Assembly: GCF_014075995.1 (NCBI RefSeq) | Contig: NZ_CP055153.1 | Location: 1,364,001-1,428,000 of the forward strand | Source: Adhaeribacter radiodurans | GTDB lineage: Bacteria > Bacteroidota > Bacteroidia > Cytophagales > Hymenobacteraceae | Reading direction: 5' to 3' | DNA length: 64,000 bases | Shown here: positions 1-9,082 of the stretch, piece by piece | Numbering within the stretch: the stretch's first letter is position 1 | Layout: every line of letters begins with the position of its first letter | Program-made: the position numbers and the translations under genes | Notes under the pieces: model-generated | The model's input: the letters and a program-made list of their open reading frames with translations, nothing else | What the model was told of the DNA's origin: nothing | Databases searched by the model: none

Positions 1-597
1 AATTTAAAGTTAATAATCTTTCCTAATTTGAAATTTTATAATAATGTGCAGTAAAAAAGAGTAATTTTCTAATGTAAGATTTACTATGAATGCCGAACAG
101 TAAAATTAAGTATAAAATTTTAAGAGTAATTAATAATTTATTTCATTCAGTTTAAGTAGCATTCTATAAAAATTCTAGTTTAACAACCTAGGTTATAAAT
201 TTTACTTTTTTATTATTTTACAATTTTTAATAAAATTCTCTGAAAAATTTTATTAAAAATTAAAGCTATATAACTAAATTTACTTAATACCGTACGCTTA
301 TAAATACCACAACTTTTCTTTTCTCATTTTCTATTGAATAACATATTCTTTTCAGAATGAAGAGAATTTAATGTTAAATAATTTTTCCTTAAAGAACATA
401 TAGTATATTCTGCCTGTAAAGCTTGTTTTTTAGGCTTTTTTACCAGTAAGGAGTATCTTCTGCCAGTCAAGCCTAAGCATCTTTAAGGCTTTTTCATTTA
501 TCCCGAGTTGAACCCATCAGTTTAGCCTTATTTCGAAGGCTTGGTCGAGTACATTCCTTACATATTACCTTTCGAATATCAATTTATTTCAGACATC
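1..597. other. AT-rich upstream region without a gene
   Basis: I see no convincing coding frame in this very AT-rich stretch. From about 400 onward it carries a series of short hairpins with AAGCC/GGCTT stems, described separately. An in-frame extension of the downstream gene back to a TTG at 541 is possible. The ATG at 598 starts a proper signal peptide and is preferred, so 541-597 is treated as untranslated leader. Confidence 0.5.
401..494 (+). repeat. Tandem imperfect repeat of terminator-like hairpins
   Basis: Two units, about 401-441 and 451-494, begin alike (AGTATATTCTGCC and AGTATCTTCTGCC). Each ends in a GGCTT stem half followed by a run of T. In unit 2, AAGCCT (469-474) can pair with AGGCTT (486-491), followed by T490-494. 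A third hairpin without a T-run, AGCCTT (524-529) with AAGGCT (536-541), follows. They could be serial terminators of a gene to the left of the window or attenuators of the gene at 598. Nothing in the sequence decides between these. Confidence 0.4.
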
Positions 598-2619
598 ATG
601 AAATCTAAAATTTTATGTACAGGCTTTTTTTGTGGGCTAATTAGTATTTGGTTACAGGTTGAGGTTAAAGCACAAACCGGAAATTATTTTGCCGGTTCTA
701 GGGCAGGTTTTGCTAATACAACTGGCAGTTATGATACATTTGTAGGATACCAGGCTGGACGATTCAACACTGTAGGTAATTATAATTCTTTCTTTGGTTA
801 TAGGGCAGGGTATGTTAATACTTCAGGAAGCAGCAATTCTTTTGTAGGCTATAGTGCAGGTAGAGGCAATACTACCGGTCGTAATAATTCCTTTTTTGGA
901 AGAAGTGCCGGAATTACGAATTCAACTGGAAATAATAATTCTTTTTTTGGCTACTATGCCGGTTATGCAAACAGTACTGGTAGTTTTAATTCATTTATTG
1001 GTTATCAAGCTGGATATTCAAATACTACCGGTGAAGCCAACTCTTTTGTAGGATATAGTGCCGGTAGTGGCAATACTATTGGTAATTCTAATTCCTTCGT
1101 AGGTTACAGCGCGGGTAGAGTCAACACCACTGGTAGTGAAAATGCTTTCTTTGGCAGGAGTGCAGGTAGAGCCAATACAACTGGTAGTTCTAATTCATTT
1201 ATTGGCTTCGAATCAGGGTTTAGAAATACTTCTGGTAATCTAAATGCTTTTTTAGGCTGGCGAGCTGGTTACAAAAATACTACTGGGTCTGGTAATTCTT
1301 TCGTAGGAGGTAATGCTGGTGCAAGTAACACCACAGGTTTTTATAACTCTTTCTTTGGTTATACTGCAGGTTTAACTAATACTACGGGTGCTGGCGATAC
1401 TTTTGTAGGATTTGCGGCAGGCCGCTTGAATACTACTGGTGGTTTTAATACTTTCCTAGGCTACCGAGCTGGTGACGCCAATAATGTTGGTGAACATAAT
1501 TCTTTCATAGGAGCTGCTGCTGGTCATGGCAATACAACTGGTAGTTCTAATTCACTTATAGGTTATCAATCGGGATATTCAAATACCACCGGTGGTCTAA
1601 ATGCTTTTTTAGGCTGGCGATCTGGTTATGCAAATACCGTAGGTCAAAGTAATTCTTTTATTGGATACAGAGCTGGTAGAGATAATACTTCTGGTGATTA
1701 TAATTCCTTTGTTGGAAGAGATGCGGGTATTTCTAATACTACTGGCTCTGGTAACAGCAGTTTAGGCTATTTAGCTGGTCCAAGTGTTGGAACTCTTTCC
1801 AATGCTACAGCCATTGGTATCAGGGCTCAGGTATCACAAGATAATTCACTTGTGCTTGGAGCCATTTTTGGGGTTAACAATGCTACAGCTAACACGAATG
1901 TAGGTATTCGTACCACCGCTCCTCAGCATACGCTTCACGTTAACTCTAGGGATGCGGCAAAAATTGGGGGTGGACCTTGGATAGCTGCTTCGGATAACCG
2001 CCTTAAAAAGGATGTGGAATCGTTTACCGATGGATTAGAAATGCTTTCAAAAGTGAATCCGGTTTGGTTTCGGTATAATGGTAAAGCAGGTATTACTAGT
2101 GAAGACCGTTACGTAGGAGTAATTGCCCAGGACATGCAAAAGGTGGCACCTTATACTGTTAGTGAGTTTGCTTTTAAAGATGAAACTGGTCAGGAGGAAA
2201 AATATCTTGAATTTGATGGCAATGCGCTTACTTATATGCTGATTAACGCGGTAAAGCAACAAAGTCAACAAATTACTGCTTTACAAAATGAACTCGCCCA
2301 GGTAAAACAGTTACTTTCTCCTAATACTCCTTTAATTCCTTCAGAAAAAACTCCATTGGGAGCAGAACTGTGGCAAAATGAACCTAATCCTTCGAAAGAA
2401 TCTACTCTTATCCGCTACTTTATTCCAGAATCAGCAATGGCGGCACAGCTTAAGTTTTACTCGGCAGATGGGAAAGAGGTTCATTCCGTCAATATCAGTC
2501 AAAAAGGCTTGGGAGAACTTAACTTAAATAATAGACAGTTGCCGGAAGGTGTTTACATTTACCGGCTTTTAATTAATGGACAAAGTGCCGCAAGTAAAAA
2601 ACTTGTAGTTAGTAAATAA
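598..2619 (+). CDS. Secreted 17-residue-repeat protein with peptidase S74 chaperone domain and T9SS sorting domain
   Basis: This 673-residue protein is predicted to be cell-surface or secreted. Residues 1-26 form a signal peptide ending in AQ. From about residue 27 to 395 there are roughly 20 copies of a 17-residue repeat close to NSFVGYxAGxxNTTGxx, a pattern common in Bacteroidota adhesin- or tail-fibre-like proteins. Around residue 464 begins a peptidase S74 intramolecular chaperone domain (SDNRLKKDV, later VGVIAQDMQ), which in phage tailspikes trimerises and cleaves itself at the Ser. It ends in a short coiled coil near 555-572. The last 85 or so residues (LWQNEPNPS through LPEGVYIYRL to KKLVVSK) are a type A T9SS sorting domain. 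The start at 598 was chosen over a TTG at 541 because it places the signal peptide at the N terminus. The ligand is unknown. Confidence 0.85.
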   Translation: MKSKILCTGFFCGLISIWLQVEVKAQTGNYFAGSRAGFANTTGSYDTFVGYQAGRFNTVGNYNSFFGYRAGYVNTSGSSNSFVGYSAGRGNTTGRNNSFFGRSAGITNSTGNNNSFFGYYAGYANSTGSFNSFIGYQAGYSNTTGEANSFVGYSAGSGNTIGNSNSFVGYSAGRVNTTGSENAFFGRSAGRANTTGSSNSFIGFESGFRNTSGNLNAFLGWRAGYKNTTGSGNSFVGGNAGASNTTGFYNSFFGYTAGLTNTTGAGDTFVGFAAGRLNTTGGFNTFLGYRAGDANNVGEHNSFIGAAAGHGNTTGSSNSLIGYQSGYSNTTGGLNAFLGWRSGYANTVGQSNSFIGYRAGRDNTSGDYNSFVGRDAGISNTTGSGNSSLGYLAGPSVGTLSNATAIGIRAQVSQDNSLVLGAIFGVNNATANTNVGIRTTAPQHTLHVNSRDAAKIGGGPWIAASDNRLKKDVESFTDGLEMLSKVNPVWFRYNGKAGITSEDRYVGVIAQDMQKVAPYTVSEFAFKDETGQEEKYLEFDGNALTYMLINAVKQQSQQITALQNELAQVKQLLSPNTPLIPSEKTPLGAELWQNEPNPSKESTLIRYFIPESAMAAQLKFYSADGKEVHSVNISQKGLGELNLNNRQLPEGVYIYRLLINGQSAASKKLVVSK

Positions 2620-2642
2620 GTTTGAAATACTATATTGTACTT

Positions 2643-2692
2643 TGCAGCAGGTAGTATTATTTATATTTTAAATGCTACTTGCTGCAGTTTTT
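2643..2692. terminator. Bidirectional terminator between convergent genes
   Basis: A stem of TGCAGCAGGTAGTATT (2644-2659) pairs with AATGCTACTTGCTGCA, with a few G-U pairs. It is followed by T-rich sequence on the plus strand. It sits between the end of the S74/T9SS gene and the end of the convergent SGNH gene, so it can serve both. Confidence 0.6.
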
Positions 2693-2726
2693 ACAATTAT
2701 TAGGTTTTGAAAATTTAAATTATTTT

Positions 2727-3878
2727 TTAACCTGGTTGCCCAACTACCTTTATAACTTTGTTGCCGGGTGAATTTTCAATGCAATGTTTATATGCTTCGG
2801 CAACTTGTTTAAATTTTTCGGAATGTAAGTGCAGCTCGTCGAACCAATCATTAAAATTAGATGCGGTACCCCGGCAATCAATGTGGTACACGTTTTTGAA
2901 TGAACGAGCTACATCGGCAAACATATAATTTACTTCAAAGATAATGGCTTTTATAATTTTTTGGCTGGTTACCTCATCCGTAATGCCTTTAATCATAAGG
3001 GGCCTTTTAAGCCATTTGCCGGAGCCTATCATTAGGTTTAGAATAGGTTGTAAGGCGTACCATTTTTTCCAGCGGGTTTTATAAGTAGGAATGGCGTAAT
3101 CGTAGCCTTGGGTAATTATTTTCATGTCATTAAACTTGCCGGAATCACGCAAACGCTGAAAAAGTTGATAATATTGGGCTTTAATGGTCCAGATAAAAGA
3201 ATAAAAATCTTTGGTTAGATACTGGTAACCCGTTAAAATATCTGCTTTATCCTGCTCATTTTCCCCGGCCAGCATTTTTTCTATTTCGTGAGCCGGGCGC
3301 AAAGGGCCGGTACATTTTGCTTTTACCATTATGGCCAGGCGATTAAAGCTTAATAAGTCATTACCGCCCCCACTAATCAAAAATACTTCGGGCCGGTGAA
3401 TGGAGAGTTCTTCGATGTATTTTTCGTCGTACAAGATATTAGTAAACCAATCGCCTCCGTAGGCCAGACTGTAAATGGCATAGTTCGGTTCCTTGCTTAG
3501 CCAATCCAAAATATCCTTGATAAAAAAGGGGAACTGAAACCACGAATCGCCTTCCGCTACGATTACTTTATGCTTGGTATACTTGGGGTTCCGAAAACCT
3601 CTTTTGATTTTCTGATAGTAATGGACATGCCGGAAATACGTACTTAGTTTGTTTAATAGACCTAAAATACCAGTAGTTGCATCTGATTCAACCAGGAGAG
3701 AATTTTCGTTTAGGTCGAATATCCGCAGCAATAATTGGCGTAAATCGGCAAAATTCAGTTGTAGTTCGGGATCAACCAATTGCTTAAATTCTGCTTCCGA
3801 AAATTCTAAAGGATAAGCTACAATTTTATCTATTAGTTCTTGTTTGTCTTTAAAGCCCGGTATTTCTAAACTACTCAT
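2727..3878 (-). CDS. SGNH/GDSL-type hydrolase-like protein, cytoplasmic
   Basis: This 383-residue protein has the SGNH hydrolase blocks. Block I is GDSW around residues 110-113 (candidate nucleophile Ser112), block III is GGGND at 170-174, and a late D-E-L-H-L-H segment near 350 could give the Asp/His of block V. Known SGNH enzymes are esterases, lipases or carbohydrate deacetylases; the substrate here cannot be told. There is no signal peptide, so it is probably cytoplasmic. The N-terminal 100 residues are helical and unassigned. The start at 3878 (MSSLEIP) was preferred over an upstream in-frame codon at 3911, which would add 11 unpromising residues. Confidence 0.7.
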   Translation of the reverse strand: MSSLEIPGFKDKQELIDKIVAYPLEFSEAEFKQLVDPELQLNFADLRQLLLRIFDLNENSLLVESDATTGILGLLNKLSTYFRHVHYYQKIKRGFRNPKYTKHKVIVAEGDSWFQFPFFIKDILDWLSKEPNYAIYSLAYGGDWFTNILYDEKYIEELSIHRPEVFLISGGGNDLLSFNRLAIMVKAKCTGPLRPAHEIEKMLAGENEQDKADILTGYQYLTKDFYSFIWTIKAQYYQLFQRLRDSGKFNDMKIITQGYDYAIPTYKTRWKKWYALQPILNLMIGSGKWLKRPLMIKGITDEVTSQKIIKAIIFEVNYMFADVARSFKNVYHIDCRGTASNFNDWFDELHLHSEKFKQVAEAYKHCIENSPGNKVIKVVGQPG

Positions 3879-3980
3879 TCTGATTTTAAATCTGCTGGTT
3901 GTTAAAAGCAAAGCTTAATATATTTTGTATACGAGCAAATTCAATTAAAAAGAAAACGCTTATTACTCTCTGCCTGATAA

Positions 3981-4012
3981 ATAAAAAAGCCCCACCAAAC
4001 GGCGAGGCTTCT
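3981..4012 (-). terminator. Terminator of bshA
   Basis: On the minus strand, AAGCCTCGCC, a short loop and GGTGGGGCTT form an imperfect stem followed by TTTTTAT, just downstream of the bshA stop codon. Confidence 0.65.
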
Positions 4013-4032
4013 TATTTATAGAATGTTTGAGG

Positions 4033-5181
4033 CTAAACTGAGGCGCTTACTTCCTGTAGTTGGGCGTCAATTACTTTTTGATACACATCTTCGTAGCGGG
4101 GCACAATCTTGTCTACTTCAAATTCGCGGGCGCGGGCTAAGGCATTGGCGCGGAACTGGGGTAATTGGGCATCATCTAAAATAAACAAAGCATTTTTAAC
4201 CATATCTTCCACATCGCCCACATTACTTACGAAACCAGTTACCCCGTCAAGGTTCAATTCCGGAATACCGCCGGCGTTCGAGGAAATAACCGGTACTTCG
4301 CAGGCCATGGCTTCGAGAGCTGCCAAACCAAAGCTTTCTTTTTCCGAGGGCATCAGAAATAAATCACATACCGAAAGTACTTCCTCAACGGCATCAAGCT
4401 TGCCTAAAAAACGAACATCGCCGCAAATTTTAAGCTGACGACAAAGTTTTTCCATTTTCTGCCGGTCGGGTCCGTCGCCGACTAAAAGTAATTTGCTCGG
4501 AATTTTGCGCCGGACTTTATCAAATATTTTTAATACGTCCTGTACTCTTTTTACACCCCGGAAGTTAGAGGTATGCACTAAAAGCTTTTCGCCAAAAGGA
4601 GCAATAGCTGCCCGAAAATGGTCTTTGTGTTGTTTCCGGAATCGCTGTAAATTGATAAAGTTAGGAATAACTACAATTTCTTTTTCAATAGCGAAATGCT
4701 CGTAGGTTTCCCGGCGCAGATCATTCGAAACAGCCGTTACGCCATCTGATTGGTTAATACTAAAGGTAACCACCGGTTCATATGACGAATCTTTTCCTAC
4801 CAGGGTAATATCAGTGCCGTGCAAAGTTGTTACAACCGGAATGTTTATGCCTTTTGTTTTCAGGATTTGTTTAGCCATAAAAGCGGCCGATGCGTGCGGA
4901 ATAGCATAGTGTACGTGTAAAATATCCAGCTTTTCGAACTGCACAATATCTACCATTTTACTAGCTAAGGCCAACTCGTATGGTGCATGCTGAAAAAGGG
5001 GATAAGAGGGAACGTTTACTTCGTGGTAGAAAACATTGGCACTAAAAAAATCAAGCCGAACGGGTTGACTGTAGGTAATAAAATGAACTTTATGGCCTCT
5101 TACAGCCAAAGCGTTCCCTAATTCGGTGGCTACAACACCACTGCCGCCAAAAGTAGGGTAACAAACAACTCCGATATTCAT
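4033..5181 (-). CDS. bshA: N-acetyl-alpha-D-glucosaminyl L-malate synthase BshA
   Basis: This GT4-family glycosyltransferase of 382 residues catalyses the first step of bacillithiol synthesis, joining N-acetylglucosamine from UDP-GlcNAc to L-malate. The N terminus ([17 protein letters not shown]) and the HVHYAIPHA segment are strongly characteristic of BshA. The C-terminal donor-binding loop [16 protein letters not shown] carries the E-x7-E motif of GT4 enzymes. Length is normal for the family. It is transcribed alone with its own terminator; bshB and bshC are not in the window. Bacillithiol is the low-molecular-weight thiol of many Bacteroidota and consumes cysteine, which links it loosely to the cysteine island 10 kb away. 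Confidence 0.93.
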   Translation of the reverse strand: MNIGVVCYPTFGGSGVVATELGNALAVRGHKVHFITYSQPVRLDFFSANVFYHEVNVPSYPLFQHAPYELALASKMVDIVQFEKLDILHVHYAIPHASAAFMAKQILKTKGINIPVVTTLHGTDITLVGKDSSYEPVVTFSINQSDGVTAVSNDLRRETYEHFAIEKEIVVIPNFINLQRFRKQHKDHFRAAIAPFGEKLLVHTSNFRGVKRVQDVLKIFDKVRRKIPSKLLLVGDGPDRQKMEKLCRQLKICGDVRFLGKLDAVEEVLSVCDLFLMPSEKESFGLAALEAMACEVPVISSNAGGIPELNLDGVTGFVSNVGDVEDMVKNALFILDDAQLPQFRANALARAREFEVDKIVPRYEDVYQKVIDAQLQEVSASV

Positions 5182-5643
5182 GGTAAAAGTAAATGAGTTT
5201 TAAGCAATGTACGTACAACAACCATTAAAAAGAACAAATGTTCGGCAGCATAAATTAACTTTCGCAAACTTTAATTTTAAGCTATTTTAATTTAGTAAGT
5301 AAAAGTTTAAATAAGCTTACCTGTAACAATAACTTAGGTTGATTCTTATTAGAAAAATTTACTAAAAACCACAGGATAAAAATGCAGTTGAAGGAGCCAA
5401 TGGTTGCTAACAGAAATTTAAGTTGTAGAGCTATTACAGCTCATTCTATACCCTTTTCTTCCAGAAAGCAAACTTAGTAACCTGCTCTTGCAATATCTAC
5501 TTATGGCTTACGAAATATTTGGTAGTGGCAGATACAGCATTTTCGATTGTAAGGCAAAAAGGTGAGTTATTACTTTAATTTATTTACTTTTTAATTTGCC
5601 CGGCTAAAATTTTAGCCTCAAAAATGCCTGATTGCACTTAAAA
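5182..5643. other. Intergenic region with a 16-bp palindrome
   Basis: No coding sequence is evident. GGCTAAAATTTTAGCC at 5602-5617 is a perfect palindrome just beyond the stop of the GH3 fusion gene and may act as its terminator on the minus strand, where a T-rich tract follows. TTTAGTAA copies occur at 5291 and, on the other strand, 5359 (see findings). The minus-strand bshA promoter should lie at the 5182-5300 end, but I cannot place it firmly. Confidence 0.4.
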
Positions 5644-8601
5644 TTACGACTTTGTTAGAATAGCTTTATAAATAACATCGTGAATGCGGGTCCGGAAATT
5701 TTCGGTAAGTAATTTTTGATTGGCAGCGTTCGGATACACGCGGTTCGATAAGAAGATATACACGAGTTTTTGATCGGGGTCAACCCAGGCGCAGGTGCCG
5801 GTAAAACCGGTATGGCCAAATGAATTTATGGAAGCCTTAATAGAGGTAGGTCCGAAACCATTCGGGTTAGGTTTGTCCCAGCCTAAACCGCGACGGTTAG
5901 TAGGGTCTTGCTGTTGCGCAAATTCCGTTACTACGGGTGTTTTAAAATACTGAATGCCCCCGTAATTTCCGTTTAATCGGTTCATTTCCATTAAAACCGC
6001 CAGGTCGGTAGCTGTACTGAATAAGCCGGCGTGACCGGCTACGCCACCCAGCATGGCTGCTGCCTGATCGTGCACCGTACCCCAAATCAAGCTTCGTCGG
6101 AAATAGTTATCGTACTCGGTAGGAGCAATTTGTTCTTTCGGGAATTTATTTAAAGGATTGTAAGTAAGCGTATGTAAACCTAAGCGCTGGTAAAAATATT
6201 TGTCATTAAATTCGGCAAGTGGTTGTTGCAGCAAACGTTCGGCTACCCGTTTTAAAATGTAAAAACTAAGGTCACTGTACTTCATCTCGTAGCGGGCAAC
6301 TCCTCTTTTCTTAGGCAACAGGCGCGAGTGTAAGGTCCAGGACCAGAGCGAATCTTCCATAGTTTTCACGGAGTAAATGCCGGGAGCCACCTCGTTCGGG
6401 TAAATGGTAGTTTGCGCACTCGCGTAGTAAGTTGGGCTCAACTGCATCGAAGCCAAGGTTTTTTGCCAGTTAGGAATACCCGGTTGCAGACCCGCTTGGT
6501 GCAGCAAAATATCTTTAATTATTAAATTTTGCTTATTAGAGCCAATCACCTCGGGGAGGTAATAAGATAACTTTTGGTTTAAATCTAACTTGCCTTGATC
6601 TTTTAAGTACATAATAGCCTGCAGAGTAGAGGCTGCTTTAGTAATGGAAGCAATGTCGTAGAGGGTATTGGTTGTAACCGATTGGTTACCTTCATATGTA
6701 TACTTGCCATAGGATTTGTTAAATACTATGGCCCCGTCGCGGGCTACCAGTACCTGACAACCGGGGGTAGCTTTTGTGTTAATAGCTTCAATGGCTAATT
6801 CATCAATTTCGCTTAAAACGTTTGAGTCGAGACCAACGCTTTCCGGAACATCGTAGCGAAGACGATTTAAACTGGCCGTTTCCAGACCAAAGCCCGCCGG
6901 GAAAGCGGCCGAAGCGGTAACCGGCAGTTTGCCTTGGGCAGGTAAAGAACCAAATAATACCTGCGGCGTTACACTCTGCGAAACCGGATTATCTTCGTAG
7001 CTACACACCAGCCATTTACTGCCTTCAAAATATTTTAAACTGTAGGCATTGCCCAATACACATACTACCACTTTTTGCCGCGGATTTTCTTTTTGCAGTT
7101 TCTGAATAAAGGTGCGGGAATACTCACCGATACCGTAATTGCTCACCGAAGTGCTGTTCAGGCTATGTAAACTAACTACTACTACATCAAAACCGCGTAA
7201 CTTTTTCCGCAGGTTGATAAAAACAGAATCGGGTACGTACCGCTCCCGTACGTTAAAAGTGGCAAAAGGAGCGTAATGCTGCAGGGTTTCGGTAAATGGA
7301 TTATCAGGCCGGATACCAATACTCACGTGAGCATAACGGGTGGTATCTACTTCCCGGAAAGGCAGTAAATTACCGTGGTTAGCCACTACAGTTACCGATT
7401 GTTCGTAAAGTTTGTGTTGTACTGCCCGGCTATGGGGGCGATTCAATTCTTCTTTCAGGTGGCTCAGGTTTATCGGGCGATATTGGCCCAATCCGGCCCA
7501 GTATTTAGCGTGTAATATTTTCCGGACCCGGGCATCAATATCTTCGGGAGTAATTTCCCCTCGGCCGATTGCGTTTTTAATTTCGGTAATGGCAGTGGGT
7601 ACATTTTCCGAAAATAATAACACATCGTTACCCGCCAGCAGCGCCATGGCATCTAACTGGCCTGGTTTGTACGCCCGGGTTACACTTTTCATGTTTAAGG
7701 CATCGGTAAATACCAATCCCTGGTAGTTCATCTTTTGCTTTAATAAGCCGGTTACCAGTTTATGAGACAGGGTAGTGGCTTTCACTTCCGAAGAATCGAA
7801 CTGGGGCATATAGAGGTGGCCCACCATTACTCCTTTTACCCCCGCCTGAAAAGATTGCACAAACGGGTAAAGATCCACTTCTGTTAATCTTTTTAAATCA
7901 GAGTTAATAACGGGAAGTGCCCGGTGCGAATCGGTATCGGTGTCGCCGTGACCTGGAAAATGTTTGGCTACGGCAATAATACCGTTATCCTGCAAACCTT
8001 TAATGTAGGCTATTCCGCGGCGACTTACCTGTTCTTTTGATTCTCCGAAGGAACGGTTACCTATAACGGGATTTTTAGGATTGCTATTTACATCCAACAC
8101 CGGCGAGAAACTAACTTGTACGCCCAATCGGTGCAGGTTTAACGCAATCTCCTGAGCCATCAAATAAACGTAATGTTCATCGGCCATGGCACCTAAAGTC
8201 ATTTGTTTGGCAAAGTGCATGCTGCTATCCAGGCGCATATTTAGACCCCATTCGGCATCCATGGCAATAAGCAGCGGAACTTTAGCTTTTGATTGATACT
8301 GGTTAGTGAGTGAGGCTTGGCGGTAAGGACTACCATACAGAAACATTAAACCCCCAATGTTATATTGGGTTACTAATTTTTCAATTTCCTGCACATGCTG
8401 GGAACCCCGGTTAGAAAGGGCCGTTACCATAAATAACTGGCCCAGCCTTTGATCGAAAGTAAGCGACGAAAAAACACTATCTACCCAATTCTGCTCAATT
8501 TTACTTACAACAGGTTGATCTGTTGGGCTATACGACGACAGAAGTAAAGTTAATCCCAGAAAAACGCTAACCGAAACAAGAAGTAAAATTCTCTTCCACA
8601 T
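5644..8601 (-). CDS. Glycoside hydrolase family 3 / serine beta-lactamase-like fusion protein
   Basis: A 985-residue exported protein with two catalytic modules. The N-terminal half is a NagZ-like GH3 domain with KHFPGHGDTDTDSH near residues 213-226 (the His/Asp acid-base loop of NagZ) and a VFTDAL segment carrying the nucleophile Asp. Such enzymes release N-acetylglucosamine from muropeptides. The C-terminal 400 residues are a class C beta-lactamase/penicillin-binding fold with SxxK (SITK, about residue 652), a YSD motif and an HTGFTGT box near 930. The pairing suggests peptidoglycan turnover in the periplasm. The N terminus has one hydrophobic segment without a lipobox Cys. ATG at 8601 was preferred over an in-frame TTG at 8610. 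Confidence 0.88.
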   Translation of the reverse strand: MWKRILLLVSVSVFLGLTLLLSSYSPTDQPVVSKIEQNWVDSVFSSLTFDQRLGQLFMVTALSNRGSQHVQEIEKLVTQYNIGGLMFLYGSPYRQASLTNQYQSKAKVPLLIAMDAEWGLNMRLDSSMHFAKQMTLGAMADEHYVYLMAQEIALNLHRLGVQVSFSPVLDVNSNPKNPVIGNRSFGESKEQVSRRGIAYIKGLQDNGIIAVAKHFPGHGDTDTDSHRALPVINSDLKRLTEVDLYPFVQSFQAGVKGVMVGHLYMPQFDSSEVKATTLSHKLVTGLLKQKMNYQGLVFTDALNMKSVTRAYKPGQLDAMALLAGNDVLLFSENVPTAITEIKNAIGRGEITPEDIDARVRKILHAKYWAGLGQYRPINLSHLKEELNRPHSRAVQHKLYEQSVTVVANHGNLLPFREVDTTRYAHVSIGIRPDNPFTETLQHYAPFATFNVRERYVPDSVFINLRKKLRGFDVVVVSLHSLNSTSVSNYGIGEYSRTFIQKLQKENPRQKVVVCVLGNAYSLKYFEGSKWLVCSYEDNPVSQSVTPQVLFGSLPAQGKLPVTASAAFPAGFGLETASLNRLRYDVPESVGLDSNVLSEIDELAIEAINTKATPGCQVLVARDGAIVFNKSYGKYTYEGNQSVTTNTLYDIASITKAASTLQAIMYLKDQGKLDLNQKLSYYLPEVIGSNKQNLIIKDILLHQAGLQPGIPNWQKTLASMQLSPTYYASAQTTIYPNEVAPGIYSVKTMEDSLWSWTLHSRLLPKKRGVARYEMKYSDLSFYILKRVAERLLQQPLAEFNDKYFYQRLGLHTLTYNPLNKFPKEQIAPTEYDNYFRRSLIWGTVHDQAAAMLGGVAGHAGLFSTATDLAVLMEMNRLNGNYGGIQYFKTPVVTEFAQQQDPTNRRGLGWDKPNPNGFGPTSIKASINSFGHTGFTGTCAWVDPDQKLVYIFLSNRVYPNAANQKLLTENFRTRIHDVIYKAILTKS

Positions 8602-9082
8602 GGGTACCAAATACTAGTTATTTTGAATAGGCTAGAATAAAACCGAAATTGCCAGACCAGATTCTAATTCGTAACGAAAGTTCGCCTCCTATAAATATTA
8701 CTACAATTTACCGTAGTTTGTGGCCAAAAAACCAATCTTTTCCTATTTCGGTTCCTGCTACCTTTGTTTTTCATCCTTTAGCGGCAAGTTTATTCTATAA
8801 ACAAAAAACTATCCCGATAAAAACCAAAATTCAAAACGCAAAATCCAACAAATCGTTTGTAATATTACTAATAAATTTTCGATTGAATAAGTAGAAGGTA
8901 ATTTAAAACTACTTGGTTTAAACTAGCTAATTCTTTTTACCTTTCTTTTTCTGCTTGCCTTTACCGGCGCATAGGATACATAATAAACGAAGGCGTCTGA
9001 TGCAAAAGTGTTGTAACTGGTGTCGTATTCCTTTAAATTAATTTTTTAAGTTTGCCTTGTTATTAAATTTAAATATTGCTGC
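8602..9082. other. Divergent intergenic region upstream of mutL
   Basis: This is about 480 bp between the divergent GH3 fusion gene and mutL. An open frame at 8649-8894 has no family signature and I do not call it a gene. TAAGTTTG at 9047-9054 resembles the Bacteroidota -7 box (TAnnTTTG) at a sensible distance from the mutL start, but I do not find a clear TTTG -33 box at the right spacing. Confidence 0.35.

Noticed and set aside
720-1790. Regular 51-bp repeats that could be read as a CRISPR or DNA repeat array
   Set aside because: They are in-frame 17-codon repeats of the secreted protein, with synonymous and conservative variation and no spacers.
8649-8894. 81-codon open frame between the GH3 fusion gene and mutL
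   Set aside because: No family signature, signal peptide or conserved pattern; composition like intergenic sequence.
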